Source: Hyphomicrobium sp. MC1 (lineage in GTDB: Bacteria > Pseudomonadota > Alphaproteobacteria > Rhizobiales > Hyphomicrobiaceae). From it: a DNA stretch of 64,000 nt. The stretch lies in assembly GCF_000253295.1 (NCBI RefSeq), contig NC_015717.1:3596001-3660000 (forward strand). Reading direction: 5' to 3'. Below are positions 63,012-64,000 of the stretch, in pieces (positions within the stretch are counted from its first letter, which is position 1; each line of letters begins with the position of its first letter). A program made the translations under genes and the position numbers. A model generated the notes under the pieces. That model was given only the letters and a program-made list of their open reading frames with translations. It had not been told where the DNA came from and did no database searches.

Positions 63012-63025
63012 ATGCAAAAAAATAA

Positions 63026-63056
63026 CGCGGCGTGAGAAGGGACACCTCACGCCGCG
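63026..63056. terminator. Strong hairpin downstream of ubiA
   Basis: CGCGGCGTGAG and CTCACGCCGCG form a perfect 11-base stem with a nine-base loop, 15 bases after the ubiA stop. An A-run precedes it on the plus strand, so the T-run would follow it on the minus strand; termination of ubiA therefore lacks the classical T-tail. Confidence 0.6.
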
Positions 63057-63281
63057 CTATTCGGTCTCACTGTTGACTTTTCGAGCCGCTCAAGACGGGC
63101 ATTGATCGTTATCCTGGCAGAATTTTCTTCCGATCGGCTTAATAAATAGCGTAAACAAATACTTATTCTGAATTCGCGACTTTCCCGGGCCATGGCGGAC
63201 GGTTTGCGCCGTTGACGGTCCCGGAACGACGCGGTTTCTAGGAATCTCGCGGGAGCAACCTTCAGGAGTCGACAGCCGTCC

Positions 63282-63545
63282 ATGTCCAAGTCCACATCTT
63301 CACCCGAGTCTGCGCCTCAGCTTCTGCACCTCGTGTTCGGCGGTGAACTGAAAACCCTGAACGGCCACGAATTCCGCGAACCCGACAGTCTGGATGTCGT
63401 CGGCATCTTCCCCGACTATCCGTCAGCTTACGCTGCCTGGAAAAGCGCGGCCCAGCGCTCCGTCGACAACGCCATGATGCGCTATTTCGTCGTTCCGCTG
63501 CATCGGATGCTCGACTTCTCACAGCCGACAACTGCCGCGACGTGA
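63282..63545 (+). CDS. DUF4170 domain protein
   Basis: 87-residue small soluble protein with the DUF4170 pattern: LLHLVFGGELKTLNGHEFREPDSLDVVGIFPDYPSAYAAWKSAAQ and DNAMMRYFVVPLHRM. Function unknown. Its TGA overlaps the GTG of the following ABC exporter gene, so the two are probably coupled, as commonly seen for this family in alphaproteobacteria. Confidence 0.85.
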   Translation: MSKSTSSPESAPQLLHLVFGGELKTLNGHEFREPDSLDVVGIFPDYPSAYAAWKSAAQRSVDNAMMRYFVVPLHRMLDFSQPTTAAT

Positions 63546-64000
63546 CGGATCTCCTGAAGAAAGCCGAGAAGAAACCGCGGCCGAAGCTCCGGCTCGATGC
63601 CGCCTCGCGCGCGCTGCTTGCGCGGTTCGTGCGCGATTGGGTATGGCCGCGTCGCTGGCAGCTCGCCTGGACGCTTTTCCTCACGACCTGCCTCGCTGCC
63701 GTCACAGGCGGCTATCCGGGCGTCATCAAGAAATCGTTCGATCTGTTGATGGGCGGCAAGCCCGGCGCCCTGCCCTACGTTCTGGTTGCCATCGTCGGAA
63801 TCACGCTCGCGCGTGCGACGTTGCTGTTTCTGCAGGCGGTTGCGACAAGCCGGTTCGTGCTGCGCATGACCTCGGACATGCAGAAGATGGCGTTCCGTCA
63901 TCTCATCAACGCCGATTTCGCGCGCCTCTCGCGCGAGACGCCGGGGCGGCTTATGTCGCGGCTGACGAACGACATCGGTTTCATTCAGAGCGCGCTGACG
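63542..64000 (+). CDS. MsbA-like ABC exporter, membrane plus ATPase type (partial)
   Basis: Starts with GTG at 63542, overlapping the DUF4170 stop, and runs 153 codons to the window edge. The visible part is the first membrane domain of a half-size exporter: a basic N-terminus (KKAEKKPRPKLRLDAASRA), helix 1 (LAWTLFLTTCLAAVTGGYPG), helix 2 (YVLVAIVGITLARATLLFLQ), then MTSDMQKMAFRHLINADFA and ETPGRLMSRLTNDIGFIQ, typical of lipid A/MsbA-like proteins. The ATPase domain lies beyond the window. The lipid cargo is inferred. Confidence 0.88.
   Translation, partial: MTDLLKKAEKKPRPKLRLDAASRALLARFVRDWVWPRRWQLAWTLFLTTCLAAVTGGYPGVIKKSFDLLMGGKPGALPYVLVAIVGITLARATLLFLQAVATSRFVLRMTSDMQKMAFRHLINADFARLSRETPGRLMSRLTNDIGFIQSALT

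Noticed and set aside
1..64000. CRISPR arrays, tRNA or rRNA genes, insertion sequences
   Set aside because: No regularly spaced direct repeats, no cloverleaf or rRNA signatures and no transposase-like products were found.

Overview
The window reads as one continuous piece of GC-rich chromosome from an alphaproteobacterium, most likely of the Hyphomicrobiales and possibly Hyphomicrobium-like. That placement is inference from gene content: a full hopanoid locus, short HisG with HisZ, GCS2-type glutamate-cysteine ligase, a glycolate oxidase operon, a DUF4170/MsbA-like pair and late cobalamin genes. I see no phage, transposase, integrase, CRISPR array, rRNA or tRNA.

Layout. 1-11851 is the hopanoid locus: hpnN (cut by the window edge), ispH, hpnH, and on the minus strand the tightly packed operon hpnA-B-C-D-E-shc-hpnG, whose last gene overlaps hpnH tail to tail. 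11887-13188 is a PQQ-type sugar dehydrogenase. 13299-21399 is an export region: a TetR regulator divergent from an RND adaptor and pump, an SDR enzyme and a two-gene ABC-2 exporter. 21412-38455 is the accessory catabolic region. 38749-41391 holds a ModE-like regulator and modABC. 41552-44781 holds ada, a MocR regulator and a DUF983 gene. 44857-48019 holds pcp, a candidate small RNA and recQ. 48047-51655 is hisS-hisZ-hisG. 51783-59033 is a CelD-like acetyltransferase and a glcD-glcE-glcF-cobT-cobS gene run. 59184-64000 holds a small secreted protein, gshA, rsmE, ubiA, a DUF4170 protein and the start of an MsbA-like ABC exporter.

The most interesting part is 21412-34455. A coenzyme-B12 diol dehydratase is encoded with its large and medium subunits fused into one 760-residue chain, followed by a separate small subunit. 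Around it lie a class III aminotransferase-fold phospho-lyase, an amino-alcohol kinase of the APH fold, an SDR dehydrogenase, an APC permease, two aldehyde dehydrogenases, a cysteine hydrolase and an AraC regulator. Kinase, phospho-lyase, SDR, permease and aldehyde dehydrogenase are the gene types of the mycobacterial aminopropanol (RMM) microcompartment, yet no shell protein gene and no dehydratase reactivase gene is present. The simplest reading is an uncompartmented pathway in which a 1,2-diol (by the dehydratase) and the matching amino alcohol (by kinase plus phospho-lyase) converge on one aldehyde, which is then oxidised. Next to it is a ydcSTUVW-type polyamine uptake and aminobutyraldehyde dehydrogenase operon. 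The cobT and cobS genes some 26 kb away make steps of the cofactor the dehydratase needs.

Regulatory sequence worth noting: a promoter and operator pair between tetR and the RND operon, five CATACA repeats between the MocR regulator and DUF983, inverted repeats before the permease and before modA, and a two-hairpin structure with C-rich loops before recQ that resembles alphaproteobacterial anti-Shine-Dalgarno small RNAs.
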